The notes: generated by a model from the letters alone, not told the origin. A stretch of 13,383 bases of DNA from Eubacterium sp. CAG:841 (GCA_000437375.1 FR898233.1:16533-29915), one strand, 5' to 3'. Shown: positions 1-6,564, numbered from the stretch's first letter. Program-made: numbers and translations.

Positions 1-234
1 GATATGTACAGCAAATACAACGCCATGGCAGAGGGACGCTCCTCCGTTTATATTTCCCACCGTCTCGCTTCAACGCGCTTCTGCGACAGGATAATCCTGC
101 TCGACGGAAGCGTCATCGCCGAGGAAGGTACGCACGATGAGCTTATGGCGCTCGGCGGCAAATACAAGGAATTTTTCGATGTTCAGAGCCAGTACTATAA
201 GGACGGAGGCAAAGAAAATGAAGAAGAAAACTGA
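1..234 (+). CDS. ABC exporter half-transporter, C-terminal fragment (5' end outside window)
   Basis: The reading frame is open from base 1 and ends at TGA 232-234, so only the last 77 residues are present. They cover the end of an ABC nucleotide-binding domain: the H-loop (YISHRLAS, the switch histidine that contacts ATP gamma-phosphate), then the RIILLDGSVIAEEGTHDEL strand-turn typical of ABC exporters, then a charged tail. The fragment closely matches the same part of the next gene (YISHRLSS..RFCDK..GTHDGL..QAQYY), so the two are paralogues. The next gene starts inside this one with a 17-nt overlap, which implies translational coupling. Known for the family: such adjacent pairs usually form heterodimeric multidrug or peptide exporters in the cytoplasmic membrane. 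The ATG at 4 is an internal methionine, not a start. Walker A, signature and transmembrane parts lie outside the window, so substrate and catalytic state cannot be judged. Confidence 0.9.
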   Translation, partial: DMYSKYNAMAEGRSSVYISHRLASTRFCDRIILLDGSVIAEEGTHDELMALGGKYKEFFDVQSQYYKDGGKENEEEN

Positions 235-2113
235 AAAAACAGCTCTTATGCCCCGCAAAGAGGCAATGAAAATGACGCTTCGGGCAATGAAACTGCTTTA
301 TCGCGCAAACCCGAAATATACGGCAATGTCAATAATAAGTAGAATCTGGTCGGCGCTGACGCCTTATGTCGGTCTTTATCTTTCCGCGCTGATAATCAGT
401 GAGCTTGCGGGCGGAAGAGACCCCGAAAAGCTGAAAACATATGTCATAATATCGCTTGCCTCCGCCGCTGTTATAGCGATTATTTCGGCTTTTATAAATA
501 AAGCTCTCAGCATTTACGGGCAGGTAAAATGGTATGCTTTTGATAAGCTTTATCGTGACAAATTTATGGATATGGACTATGTCGATATGGATAGCGGCGA
601 TACGCATATTCTTTATGACAAGATTTATCAGAATGTAAATGCAAGCGGAAGAGGACTTCCGGCTGTCGAATGGCGGTTTATGGATCTTCTCTCCGCTGTT
701 GCAACGCTTGCCGGCGGTATCGCGATGACAGTCACGCTCTTTGTCCGCAGAGTGCCGGAGAGCGCAGGGGAGCTTACGGCGCTTAACAGTCCGCTCTTTA
801 TCCTCGGAATAATCGCCGTTCTTATGCTTGTGACATATATTTCGCCCGCGATTGAAAACATCGTCGGAAGATTTTATGCGGAGAACGCGAATAAGCACAA
901 CTTCGCAAATCAGCTTTTCTCCTTTTTTGACAATATTGCTTATGAAAGCAAATGGGTGTCGGATGTCCGTATATATCGTCAGGACAGATTTTCAATGAAA
1001 TTTGCGACAAACAAGGAAGATATATTTCTTTCCAAGGGCTTTTATGCAAAGGCTTCGCGTACCAAGCTCGGTCCGCTCTATGCGGCTTCAAGTGCGGTGT
1101 CCGTCATTTTCACAGGCTGTGCCTATGTGTTCGTATGCCTTAAGGCATGGGCGGGAGCGTTCGGCGTCGGCGAGATAACGCAGTATATCGGTGCGCTCAC
1201 AATGGTCTCCGGCGCGATAGGTACGATGATAACCTCTCTCAACGAGCTTCGCAACAATGCGGAATTCTTAAAGCTCACGTTTGACTTTCTTGATATTCCG
1301 AATAAAATGTATCAGGGCTCGCTTACCGTTGAAAAGCGCATGGACAACGACTATGAAATTGAATTCCGCGACGTTTCCTTCAAATATCCCGGCAGCGAAA
1401 ATTATGCCCTCCGCCATGTTTCGTTCAAGTTCAACATCGGCGAAAAGCTCGCTGTTGTCGGTCAGAACGGCAGCGGCAAGACAACCTTTATAAAGCTCCT
1501 CTGCCGCCTTTATGACCCGGACGAGGGTGAAATTCTCCTCAACGGTATCAATATAAGAAAATACAATTATCTTGATTACATCTCCGTTTTCTCAATTGTA
1601 TTCCAGGATTTCCGTCTGTTCGCTCTGCCGCTCGGGCAGAATGTGGCGATAAATTCAAGCTACGATGCGGGAAAAGTCAATTCCTGCCTTGAAAAAGCGG
1701 GTTTCCTCCTCGATTCCGAAAAAATGCCGCAGGGACTTGACACATACCTTTATAAGGATCTCGATAAAAACGGCGTGAACGTTTCGGGCGGCGAAGCGCA
1801 GAAAATCGCCATTGCCCGTGCGCTGTATAAGAACGCTCCGTTTATTATTCTCGACGAGCCGACGGCGGCTCTCGACCCCATTGCCGAATCCGAGATATAT
1901 TCAAGATTCAGCGAGATGGTGACAGACAGGACGGCGGTATATATAAGTCACAGGCTCTCCTCCTGCCGCTTCTGCGACAAGATTGCAGTATTCGATCACG
2001 GCTCCGTTGTTCAGGTCGGCACGCACGACGGACTCCTCTCCGATGAAAACGGAAAATATCATGAGCTCTGGAACGCACAGGCACAGTATTACGACGAACA
2101 AGAACAGGAATGA
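218..2113 (+). CDS. ABC transporter, fused permease and ATP-binding protein (631 aa)
   Basis: A type IV (exporter-type) half-transporter. Residues about 50-340 hold roughly six membrane segments (for example YVGLYLSALIISELAGG and SPLFILGIIAVLMLVTYIS). The nucleotide-binding domain follows: Walker A GQNGSGKTT at 415-423, Q-loop Q463, signature VSGGE at 522-526, Walker B IILDEP with catalytic E547, a canonical ALDP D-loop, and H-loop H578. All ATPase residues are present, so this half looks catalytically competent. I chose the ATG at 218 because GGAGG at 205-209 sits 8 nt upstream; the frame is open back to 137, but that start has no ribosome binding site and lies deep in the previous gene. The 17-nt overlap with the upstream paralogue suggests one operon and a heterodimer. 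The hairpin just after the stop ends the unit. The substrate is unknown; multidrug, lipid or peptide export are all possible. Confidence 0.93.
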   Translation: MKKKTEKTALMPRKEAMKMTLRAMKLLYRANPKYTAMSIISRIWSALTPYVGLYLSALIISELAGGRDPEKLKTYVIISLASAAVIAIISAFINKALSIYGQVKWYAFDKLYRDKFMDMDYVDMDSGDTHILYDKIYQNVNASGRGLPAVEWRFMDLLSAVATLAGGIAMTVTLFVRRVPESAGELTALNSPLFILGIIAVLMLVTYISPAIENIVGRFYAENANKHNFANQLFSFFDNIAYESKWVSDVRIYRQDRFSMKFATNKEDIFLSKGFYAKASRTKLGPLYAASSAVSVIFTGCAYVFVCLKAWAGAFGVGEITQYIGALTMVSGAIGTMITSLNELRNNAEFLKLTFDFLDIPNKMYQGSLTVEKRMDNDYEIEFRDVSFKYPGSENYALRHVSFKFNIGEKLAVVGQNGSGKTTFIKLLCRLYDPDEGEILLNGINIRKYNYLDYISVFSIVFQDFRLFALPLGQNVAINSSYDAGKVNSCLEKAGFLLDSEKMPQGLDTYLYKDLDKNGVNVSGGEAQKIAIARALYKNAPFIILDEPTAALDPIAESEIYSRFSEMVTDRTAVYISHRLSSCRFCDKIAVFDHGSVVQVGTHDGLLSDENGKYHELWNAQAQYYDEQEQE

Positions 2114-2117
2114 AAAG

Positions 2118-2142
2118 ATCCCCGCTTCGGCGGGGATTTTTT
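2118..2142 (+). terminator. Intrinsic terminator of the ABC transporter operon
   Basis: A perfect 8-bp stem (ATCCCCGC with GCGGGGAT) closes on a stable TTCG tetraloop at 2126-2129 and runs into a T tract at 2137-2142. It begins 5 nt after the ABC gene stop codon. Confidence 0.93.
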
Positions 2143-2185
2143 ATGTGCCGGATAAAATAAATAAAAAAATAAAACTTAAAACCTG

Positions 2186-2214
2186 TTGCGTTTTGCCTGT
2201 TTTTATGATATACT
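2186..2214 (+). promoter_or_regulatory. Sigma-A type promoter of brnQ (extended -10)
   Basis: The -35 is a weak TTGCGT at 2186-2191, followed by a 17-bp spacer and TATACT at 2209-2214. TGA directly before the -10 (2206-2208) makes it an extended -10 promoter, which offsets the poor -35. The expected transcription start near 2221 leaves a leader of only about 24 nt, too short for a T-box or other riboswitch. A TTGACA at 2214-2219 has no matching -10 downstream. Confidence 0.7.
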
Positions 2215-2244
2215 TGACAAAATACATAAATCAAAGGACTCAAA

Positions 2245-3609
2245 ATGAAGAAAAGACTCAGTTTAACCGAAACCTTTGCCGTAGGTAGCATGCTTTTTGG
2301 ATTGTTTTTCGGAGCAGGAAACCTTATTTTTCCTGTGTTTATGGGGCAATCGGCAGGGGCAAACGTATGGAAGGCGATAATAGGCTTTCTGATAACGGGC
2401 GTCGGAATTCCGCTTCTTGGCGTGGCTTCGCTCGGCATGAGCCGCAGCGACGGTTTGCTTGAACTCAGCAGCAGGATAGGGAAAAGATACGGCGTATTTT
2501 TTACGTGCGCGCTTTATCTTTCGATAGGACCGTTTTTTGCTATACCGCGTTGCGCTTCCACTTCCTTTTCCGTAGGTATAAAGCCGCTCGTCAGCGATGG
2601 AACGGCAAAATGGATTGTATGGGCATTTGTGCTTGTGTTCTTTGCGGCGGTGCTGTGGTTCTCGCTCAGACCGGGGAAAATACTTACATGGGTAGGTAAA
2701 ATACTTACACCGATGTTTCTTATAAGTCTTGCACTGCTCGCAGTCACCGCACTTGTAAAACCTATGGGTTCTGTTTCGGGACTTTCTCCTGAAGCGGCTT
2801 ATGTAAACAATTCGTTTTTTCAGGGCTTTCTTGACGGATACAACACAATGGACGCGCTTGCCAGCCTTGCGTTCGGTATAGTTGTTGTAAACGCAATAAA
2901 AGGACTTGATGTAAAAGAACCTTCGGCGATAGCCGGAAATACGATCACATCCGGGCTTTTCGGATGCGCTATTATGGCGTTTATCTATGCCGCACTTGCG
3001 ATAATCGGTGCGCAAAGCAGAGCCGTATATCCGCTTGCGGCAGACGGAGGCGAGGCGCTTTACGTTATAGCCACGCATTACTTTGGCAGCGTGGGCGGAA
3101 TAATTCTTGCCGTTACGGTAACGCTTGCATGCCTGAAAACTGCGGTAGGACTTATAACAAGCTGCGGAGAAACATTCTGTGAGATGTTCCCGAAAGGACC
3201 TGAATATAAATTCTGGGCGATAGGCTTTTGCGTGATATCATTCTTTATCTCGACCGTAGGTCTCAGTGCGATAATCGGCTGGTCATTGCCGGTGCTTATG
3301 CTATTGTATCCGCTTGCGATGACGCTTATTTTGCTTGCGCTCTTCGGAAGACTGTTTTCAAATGACAGAGCTGTCTACGTTTCGGTTACGGCGTTTACTT
3401 TTGTTTCCGCATTGTTTGACTTTGTAAAGGCGCTTCCTCTCGGCTTGCCGAAAACAAAAGTTTGTGCGGCGATAATAAGCGTTGGAGAGCTTTTGCCTTT
3501 TGCGGATCTTGGACTCGGATGGGTGTGTCCTGCGGCTGTCGGGCTTATAATAGGTCTTATAATTCATTTTGCAAAGAAAATAAAAAAAGGCGCCGCAAAA
3601 GCGGCGTAA
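2245..3609 (+). CDS. brnQ: Branched-chain amino acid:cation symporter BrnQ (LIVCS family)
   Basis: An integral membrane transporter that takes up leucine, isoleucine and valine with Na+ or H+. At 454 residues it fits the usual 430-450 aa with a short basic tail. The N-terminus carries the family hallmark FFGAGNLIFP at 21-30 within the first helix, followed by many hydrophobic segments; about twelve are expected for the family. A second typical stretch, DGYNTMDALASLAFG, lies near residue 200. The start is ATG 2245 with AAAGG at 2233-2237. The gene is monocistronic: its own promoter lies upstream, the ABC terminator precedes that, and it converges on the minus-strand GNAT gene. The last codons (KKGAAKAA) double as a hairpin that works as a terminator for the opposite strand. 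No leader large enough for leucine- or isoleucine-responsive control is visible, so any regulation would be by a protein. Confidence 0.95.
   Translation: MKKRLSLTETFAVGSMLFGLFFGAGNLIFPVFMGQSAGANVWKAIIGFLITGVGIPLLGVASLGMSRSDGLLELSSRIGKRYGVFFTCALYLSIGPFFAIPRCASTSFSVGIKPLVSDGTAKWIVWAFVLVFFAAVLWFSLRPGKILTWVGKILTPMFLISLALLAVTALVKPMGSVSGLSPEAAYVNNSFFQGFLDGYNTMDALASLAFGIVVVNAIKGLDVKEPSAIAGNTITSGLFGCAIMAFIYAALAIIGAQSRAVYPLAADGGEALYVIATHYFGSVGGIILAVTVTLACLKTAVGLITSCGETFCEMFPKGPEYKFWAIGFCVISFFISTVGLSAIIGWSLPVLMLLYPLAMTLILLALFGRLFSNDRAVYVSVTAFTFVSALFDFVKALPLGLPKTKVCAAIISVGELLPFADLGLGWVCPAAVGLIIGLIIHFAKKIKKGAAKAA
3582..3606 (-). terminator. Minus-strand terminator inside the 3' end of brnQ
   Basis: Read on the minus strand, CGCCGC-TTTT-GCGGCG (3606 to 3591) is followed by CC and then seven T residues (complement of A3582-A3588). 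This has the form of a Rho-independent terminator for transcripts of the GNAT gene. On the plus strand the same bases encode the last brnQ codons and no T tract follows the hairpin, so it should not stop brnQ transcription. Confidence 0.7.
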
Positions 3610-3613
3610 AAGA

Positions 3614-3647
3614 AAAGGGACTGAAATTTCAGTCCCTTTGATTTTTT
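3614..3647. terminator. Bidirectional terminator between brnQ and the GNAT gene
   Basis: A perfect inverted repeat at 3614-3639 (AAAGGGACTGA, loop AATT, TCAGTCCCTTT) forms an 11-bp stem. On the plus strand it is followed by GA and T3642-T3647, which overlaps the stop codon of the opposing gene. On the minus strand it is followed by TTTTCTTTT. It serves the two convergent genes. Confidence 0.9.
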
Positions 3648-4770
3648 ATTTGTCTATTTTTTTAAGGAAGCACGCGCGCGTTTTGTGATGAGTTTTTTCA
3701 AATCTGCTCCACAGCGACTGAATTTCAAGATTTGTTGTAAGCATCGGGCCTGTTTCGGCATATTCAATTCCGTTTTCAAGGCAACTTTTGTTTGACGCTT
3801 CAAGAATCAGTGCCGCAACTCCCTTTCTTCTGTATTCGGGATCGACCGATATCAGGAGCATATCGAGTGATTTTGATTTTTTCAGCTCGCGCAGAAACGG
3901 TATCCAGCCCCACGGAAAAAGGTGACCGTTGCATTTTTTCAGTGCATTGACCGGTGTGGGTATCATAAGTCCGTAGCCGACAAGCTCTCCCTCTTCATTT
4001 TCCACAAGCTGAAGGAAACGGAGGTCGACAAGGGGAACGTATTGCGCCGCAAGGTGCGTCATTTGCTCCTTGCTTATCGGAACGTATTCGTAAAGATCGG
4101 CATAGCATTTGTTCGTCATTTCAAGAACCTTATAAATATAAGGCTTGAGCTGACTTTTGCGCTTTATTTTTACAATGCGGAGATGATACAGGCTTCTTGC
4201 GTGCTCCGCAATCTTTGCGACGGTGGGGTCGATTGTTTCCGGGACGGGAATTTTGTATTCAGTCCACACGGCGTCCTCAACAAAACCGAGTGCGCGGAGA
4301 TGATCGACGTAATACGGATAGGTATAAAACGTTGCAAACATATTTTTCTGGTCAAAGCCGTATGTGAGAAGACCCTCTTTATCCTGATCGCTGTATCCGA
4401 GCGGACCGCAAATCTCATCCATACCGTTTTCTTTGCCAAACTCTTCAACGGCGCCGATAAGAGCCTTTGTCACTTCAATATCGTCTATCATATCGATACG
4501 GTTAAAACGAACACGCTTTTGACCGTATTTTTCATTTGCGAAGCGACTGATAATCGCGCATATCCTGCCGACAGCCTTGCCGTCCTTATATGCCATCATC
4601 AGCTTGAAATCGCAATATGACGACGCCGGATTTTTGCCCGGTGTGAGATTTGCAAGCTCGTCTTCGAAAATATAAGGCGTGAAATACGGGCAGTCCTTAT
4701 AAAGCGAAAGAGGGAAGTCTATAAACCTCCGAAGCGCTCTTTTTCCTTTGACCTCTCTGATTTCAATCAT
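3646..4770 (-). CDS. GNAT-fold protein of the YghO-like family (tandem GNAT, putative acyltransferase)
   Basis: A 374-residue cytoplasmic protein resembling E. coli YghO and related tandem-GNAT proteins; no reaction is known to me for this family. The N-terminal half (about 1-165) has the family signature GPLGYSDQDKEGLLTYGFD at 122-140 followed by YPYYVDHLRALGF at 151-163. The C-terminal half holds a recognisable GNAT motif A, VDPEYRRKGVAALIL at 309-323, the R/Q-x-x-G-x-G/A acetyl-CoA pyrophosphate loop. This suggests the second GNAT domain binds an acyl-CoA. The start at ATG 4770 has a strong AAAGGAG Shine-Dalgarno (complement of 4778-4784), 7 nt upstream. It is a single-gene unit with its own promoter and at least one terminator. 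The substrate cannot be read from the sequence or from its neighbours. Confidence 0.85.
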   Translation of the reverse strand: MIEIREVKGKRALRRFIDFPLSLYKDCPYFTPYIFEDELANLTPGKNPASSYCDFKLMMAYKDGKAVGRICAIISRFANEKYGQKRVRFNRIDMIDDIEVTKALIGAVEEFGKENGMDEICGPLGYSDQDKEGLLTYGFDQKNMFATFYTYPYYVDHLRALGFVEDAVWTEYKIPVPETIDPTVAKIAEHARSLYHLRIVKIKRKSQLKPYIYKVLEMTNKCYADLYEYVPISKEQMTHLAAQYVPLVDLRFLQLVENEEGELVGYGLMIPTPVNALKKCNGHLFPWGWIPFLRELKKSKSLDMLLISVDPEYRRKGVAALILEASNKSCLENGIEYAETGPMLTTNLEIQSLWSRFEKTHHKTRACFLKKIDK

Positions 4771-4805
4771 AACCGCACTCCTTTCGGCGTTCTGCCGCTT
4801 AAAAC

Positions 4806-4834
4806 AGTATAACGCAAAAGCGGAAAATAGTCAA
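4806..4834 (-). promoter_or_regulatory. Sigma-A promoter of the GNAT gene
   Basis: On the minus strand TTGACT (4834-4829) is followed by a 17-bp spacer and TATACT (4811-4806). The expected start near 4799 gives a leader of about 29 nt. It begins 20 nt beyond the terminator of the upstream SdpI-like gene, so this gene is transcribed independently. Confidence 0.83.
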
Positions 4835-4852
4835 GGCTTTTGTTTGCCGGAA

Positions 4853-4882
4853 TAAAAAAGAACCGTGCGGGGACGGTTCTTT
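4853..4882 (-). terminator. Terminator of the SdpI-like gene
   Basis: A 10-bp perfect stem (4857-4866 with 4873-4882) carries a 6-nt loop at 4867-4872. On the minus strand it is followed directly by a run of T residues (complement of A4854-A4859). It lies 16 nt after the stop codon of the SdpI-like gene. Confidence 0.9.
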
Positions 4883-4897
4883 CTTGACAATCTTTTT

Positions 4898-5275
4898 TTA
4901 TTTTTCCGTATCAAACTTCTTTTTCAAAGCAAATTCGGTGGGGAAGCACGACGCAATCAGAATGACGCATTGTATTCCGCAGATAATGCCGCCGTAAGTG
5001 CCGACCGTTGTGGAGTCTCTGTTCAATGTCAATAGCATAACAACCATTAAGGCGTAAGACAAAAGCAGCATAATCAATCCGATAACAAACCACAGCCTGC
5101 CGCAATGCTTATGAGCATACTGCCATGTTTCCTGATTTCTCATTGACCTTTTTGTCCGGTATCCGAAATACGGATTGATTTCTTTCGGAGCATTTTTACG
5201 AAAATATGCACCGAATCCAACCATTAAAAGCGGAATTATTGAAGCGACAAACAACATATAAATCCAGAATCCCAT
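4898..5275 (-). CDS. Small SdpI-family membrane protein (125 aa)
   Basis: A small membrane protein with the core SdpI motif NPYFGYRTKRSMRNQETW at 34-51 followed by QYAHK, and the family ending PTEFALKKKFD at 112-122. Hydrophobic segments lie at about 2-22, 60-83 and 94-112. In Bacillus subtilis the longer SdpI (about 200 aa) confers immunity to the SdpC toxin and signals to the repressor SdpR. Short one-domain relatives are common and mostly uncharacterised, so an immunity role here is only a possibility; no sdpC, sdpR or toxin gene is visible nearby. I chose ATG 5275 because GGAG (complement of 5284-5287) lies 8 nt upstream and the promoter at 5334-5362 rules out the longer 155-codon frame, whose first ATG at 5365 is upstream of the -35. 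Single-gene unit. Confidence 0.85.
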   Translation of the reverse strand: MGFWIYMLFVASIIPLLMVGFGAYFRKNAPKEINPYFGYRTKRSMRNQETWQYAHKHCGRLWFVIGLIMLLLSYALMVVMLLTLNRDSTTVGTYGGIICGIQCVILIASCFPTEFALKKKFDTEK

Positions 5276-5333
5276 TTTTGCGTCTCCGTTTTTCTGCAAA
5301 ATTTGTTTTGTTAAAGCATAACCTTGCATAAGT

Positions 5334-5362
5334 ATTATATCAAAAAACAAAGCTCCTGTCAA
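5334..5362 (-). promoter_or_regulatory. Consensus sigma-A promoter of the SdpI-like gene
   Basis: On the minus strand an exact TTGACA (5362-5357), a 17-bp spacer and an exact TATAAT (5339-5334), with TGA immediately before the -10. This is a full-consensus extended promoter, so strong constitutive transcription is expected. The leader is about 50 nt. The -35 abuts the T tract of the rpsI terminator. Confidence 0.9.
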
Positions 5363-5394
5363 CAAAAGAAAAGCCCCGAAAAATCGGGGCTTTT
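5363..5394 (-). terminator. Terminator of the rplM-rpsI operon
   Basis: A perfect 11-bp stem (5369-5379 with 5384-5394) closes on an AAAA loop. On the minus strand it ends in TTTTCTTTT-type sequence that runs into the next promoter. It is 24 nt beyond the rpsI stop. Confidence 0.93.
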
Positions 5395-5418
5395 GAATTT
5401 GCTCTGTAAGATAACTTG

Positions 5419-5820
5419 TTATCTCTTTGAGAACTGGGAAGCACGACGAGCGGCTTTGAGACCGTACTTCTTTCTTTCCTTCATTCTCGGGTCACGAGTG
5501 AGGAGACCTTCCTTCTTGAGAAGAGTTCTGTAAGAATCATCAGCGAGGAGAAGGGCTCTGGAAATGCCGTGACGGATAGCGCCTGCCTGACCGGAAATAC
5601 CGCCGCCTGCAGCTGTGCAAACTACATCGAATTTGCCCTGAGTTGAAGTAACTGCAAAAGGCTGGTTAACGATGAGCTTGAGTGTTTCGAGACCGAAGTA
5701 ATCGTCTATGTCACGACCGTTGATCGTAACTGTGCCTGTGCCGGGATAAAGACGAACACGTGCAACGGATTTCTTTCTTCTGCCTGTACCGTAGAAATAA
5801 GGTTTAGCACTTGTATACAT
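5419..5820 (-). CDS. rpsI: 30S ribosomal protein S9 (uS9)
   Basis: Ribosomal protein S9 of the small subunit; its C-terminal tail reaches the P-site tRNA anticodon arm. The 133 residues begin with a short extension, then YGTGRRKKSVARVRLYPGTG near 10-29, the central GGGISGQAGAIRHGISRALL at about 72-91, and the invariant C-terminus RDPRMKERKKYG..ARRASQFSKR. The final SKR is complete. The start at 5820 has AAAGGAG just upstream. It follows rplM by a 20-nt gap and shares its promoter, the gene order found in most bacteria. Confidence 0.98.
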   Translation of the reverse strand: MYTSAKPYFYGTGRRKKSVARVRLYPGTGTVTINGRDIDDYFGLETLKLIVNQPFAVTSTQGKFDVVCTAAGGGISGQAGAIRHGISRALLLADDSYRTLLKKEGLLTRDPRMKERKKYGLKAARRASQFSKR

Positions 5821-5840
5821 TGTTATTTCTCCTTTCTCTC

Positions 5841-6272
5841 TCAGTCAACGATGAATTCTTTGGGCTGCTGAGCCTGATGATTGTGCTCTGCGCCTTTGAA
5901 AACCTTAAGACGTGTGAGAGCGGTAGCGCCGAGAGTGTTCTTGGGGAGCATTCCCTTGACTGCGAGAGTCATAGCGAGTTCGGGCTTTGTAGCCATAAGC
6001 GTCTTGTAGGAAACTTCCTTAAGTCCGCCGATGTAGCCTGAATGATGACGGTAGAATTTCTTTTCGAGCTTCTTACCTGTGAGAACTGCTTTCTCAGCGT
6101 TTACAACGATAACGAATTCGCCGCAATCAACGTTGGGTGTGAATTCGGGACGAGTTTTACCTCTGAGAAGATTTGCAGCGGCAACAGCCGTTTTGCCAAG
6201 AGGCTTGCCTGCCGCATCAATTACATACCAACCGCGAGAAACGGTTTCTTTTTTTGCCATGTAAGTTGACAT
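5841..6272 (-). CDS. rplM: 50S ribosomal protein L13 (uL13)
   Basis: Large-subunit protein L13, an early assembly protein that binds 23S rRNA. The 143 residues show the usual start with WYVIDAAGKPLGKTAVAAA at about 15-33, the central KFYRHHSGYIGGLKE near 72-86, and VKGMLPKNTLGATALTRLKVF at about 105-125. The start at 6272 is favoured over the internal ATG at 6260 because GGAGGA is 6 nt upstream. It is the first gene of the rplM-rpsI operon. The 57-nt leader contains a hairpin and may be an autoregulatory site, since L13 is known to repress its own operon in E. coli and an L13 leader motif is described in Firmicutes. Confidence 0.98.
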   Translation of the reverse strand: MSTYMAKKETVSRGWYVIDAAGKPLGKTAVAAANLLRGKTRPEFTPNVDCGEFVIVVNAEKAVLTGKKLEKKFYRHHSGYIGGLKEVSYKTLMATKPELAMTLAVKGMLPKNTLGATALTRLKVFKGAEHNHQAQQPKEFIVD

Positions 6273-6295
6273 TGTATTTCCTCCGTAATGAATTT

Positions 6296-6320
6296 AAGCC
6301 GCGCAAAAAAAGCGCCGCTT
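6296..6320 (-). promoter_or_regulatory. Hairpin in the rplM leader, candidate L13 autoregulatory element
   Basis: On the minus strand AAGCGGCGC (6320-6312) can pair with GCGCGGCTT (6304-6296) around a seven-T loop, with a single G-G mismatch. It lies between the transcription start expected near 6330 and the ribosome binding site. No T tract follows it, so it is not a terminator. Its position fits the ribosomal-protein leader class, but I cannot show that it matches the described L13 leader consensus. Confidence 0.45.
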
Positions 6321-6336
6321 TTTATGCAACGGTGAA

Positions 6337-6365
6337 ATTATATCATTATGTTTACGGCTTGTCAA
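6337..6365 (-). promoter_or_regulatory. Consensus sigma-A promoter of rplM-rpsI
   Basis: On the minus strand an exact TTGACA (6365-6360), a 17-bp spacer and an exact TATAAT (6342-6337), with TGA just before the -10. A full-consensus extended promoter is as expected for ribosomal protein genes. Confidence 0.93.
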
Positions 6366-6409
6366 GCGTTTTTGCGAAAATAATTTGTATTTTTTAATTT
6401 AGCAGGGCT

Positions 6410-6443
6410 AAAACTCGCAAAATCTTTCAAAATCGCGCGTTTT
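6410..6443. repeat. Symmetric inverted-repeat element upstream of prfA
   Basis: Arms AAAACTCGC (6410-6418) and GCGCGTTTT (6435-6443) are inverted repeats with one mismatch. The 16-nt loop is itself a direct repeat, AAAATC-TTTC-AAAATC. It sits in the otherwise featureless 6366-6504 gap between the divergent rplM and prfA promoters. No T tract or recognised operator is attached. Function unknown; it may be part of a dispersed intergenic repeat. Confidence 0.4.
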
Positions 6444-6504
6444 CACCCTCTGGCTCGCCCGTAGGATAACAATTTTGCGTGCGACAAAATATCGGCAAAT
6501 ACGC

Positions 6505-6533
6505 TTGAATTTACAGTATATATGTAGTATAAT
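6505..6533 (+). promoter_or_regulatory. Sigma-A promoter of the prfA operon
   Basis: TTGAAT at 6505-6510, a 17-bp spacer and an exact TATAAT at 6528-6533. The expected start near 6540 leaves a 25-nt leader before prfA. It drives all five genes down to the terminator at 11875, unless an internal promoter escaped notice. Confidence 0.85.
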
Positions 6534-6564
6534 AAACTGAAATATAAATTTCACGGAGGTAAAA

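Noticed and set aside
137..217. Longer N-terminus of the second ABC transporter from ATG 137
   Set aside because: It would overlap the previous gene by almost 100 nt, has no ribosome binding site, and adds a non-family sequence; ATG 218 has GGAGG at proper spacing.
2214..2219. TTGACA as the -35 of a second brnQ promoter
   Set aside because: No acceptable -10 lies 16-18 bp downstream; the sequence there is the ribosome binding site region.
2143..2244. T-box or leucine-responsive leader before brnQ
   Set aside because: The extended -10 promoter places the start about 24 nt before the ATG, and no T-box sequence or specifier stem is present.
2263..3078. A 271-codon minus-strand open frame opposite brnQ
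   Set aside because: Its Arg/Lys/Tyr/Cys-rich composition is typical of an antisense shadow; the plus-strand BrnQ is unmistakable.
3922..4620. A 232-codon plus-strand open frame opposite the GNAT gene
   Set aside because: It is fully antisense to a well-supported gene, has no family resemblance or ribosome binding site, and arises from the codon bias of the real gene.
5276..5365. 30-residue N-terminal extension of the SdpI-like protein
   Set aside because: The first ATG lies upstream of the consensus -35 and the second falls at the predicted transcription start, so neither can be translated from this promoter.
6464..6500. Hairpin ATTTTG/CAAAAT in the rplM-prfA gap as a terminator
   Set aside because: The stem is only 6 bp, AT-rich and lacks a T tract on either strand; no gene end needs it.
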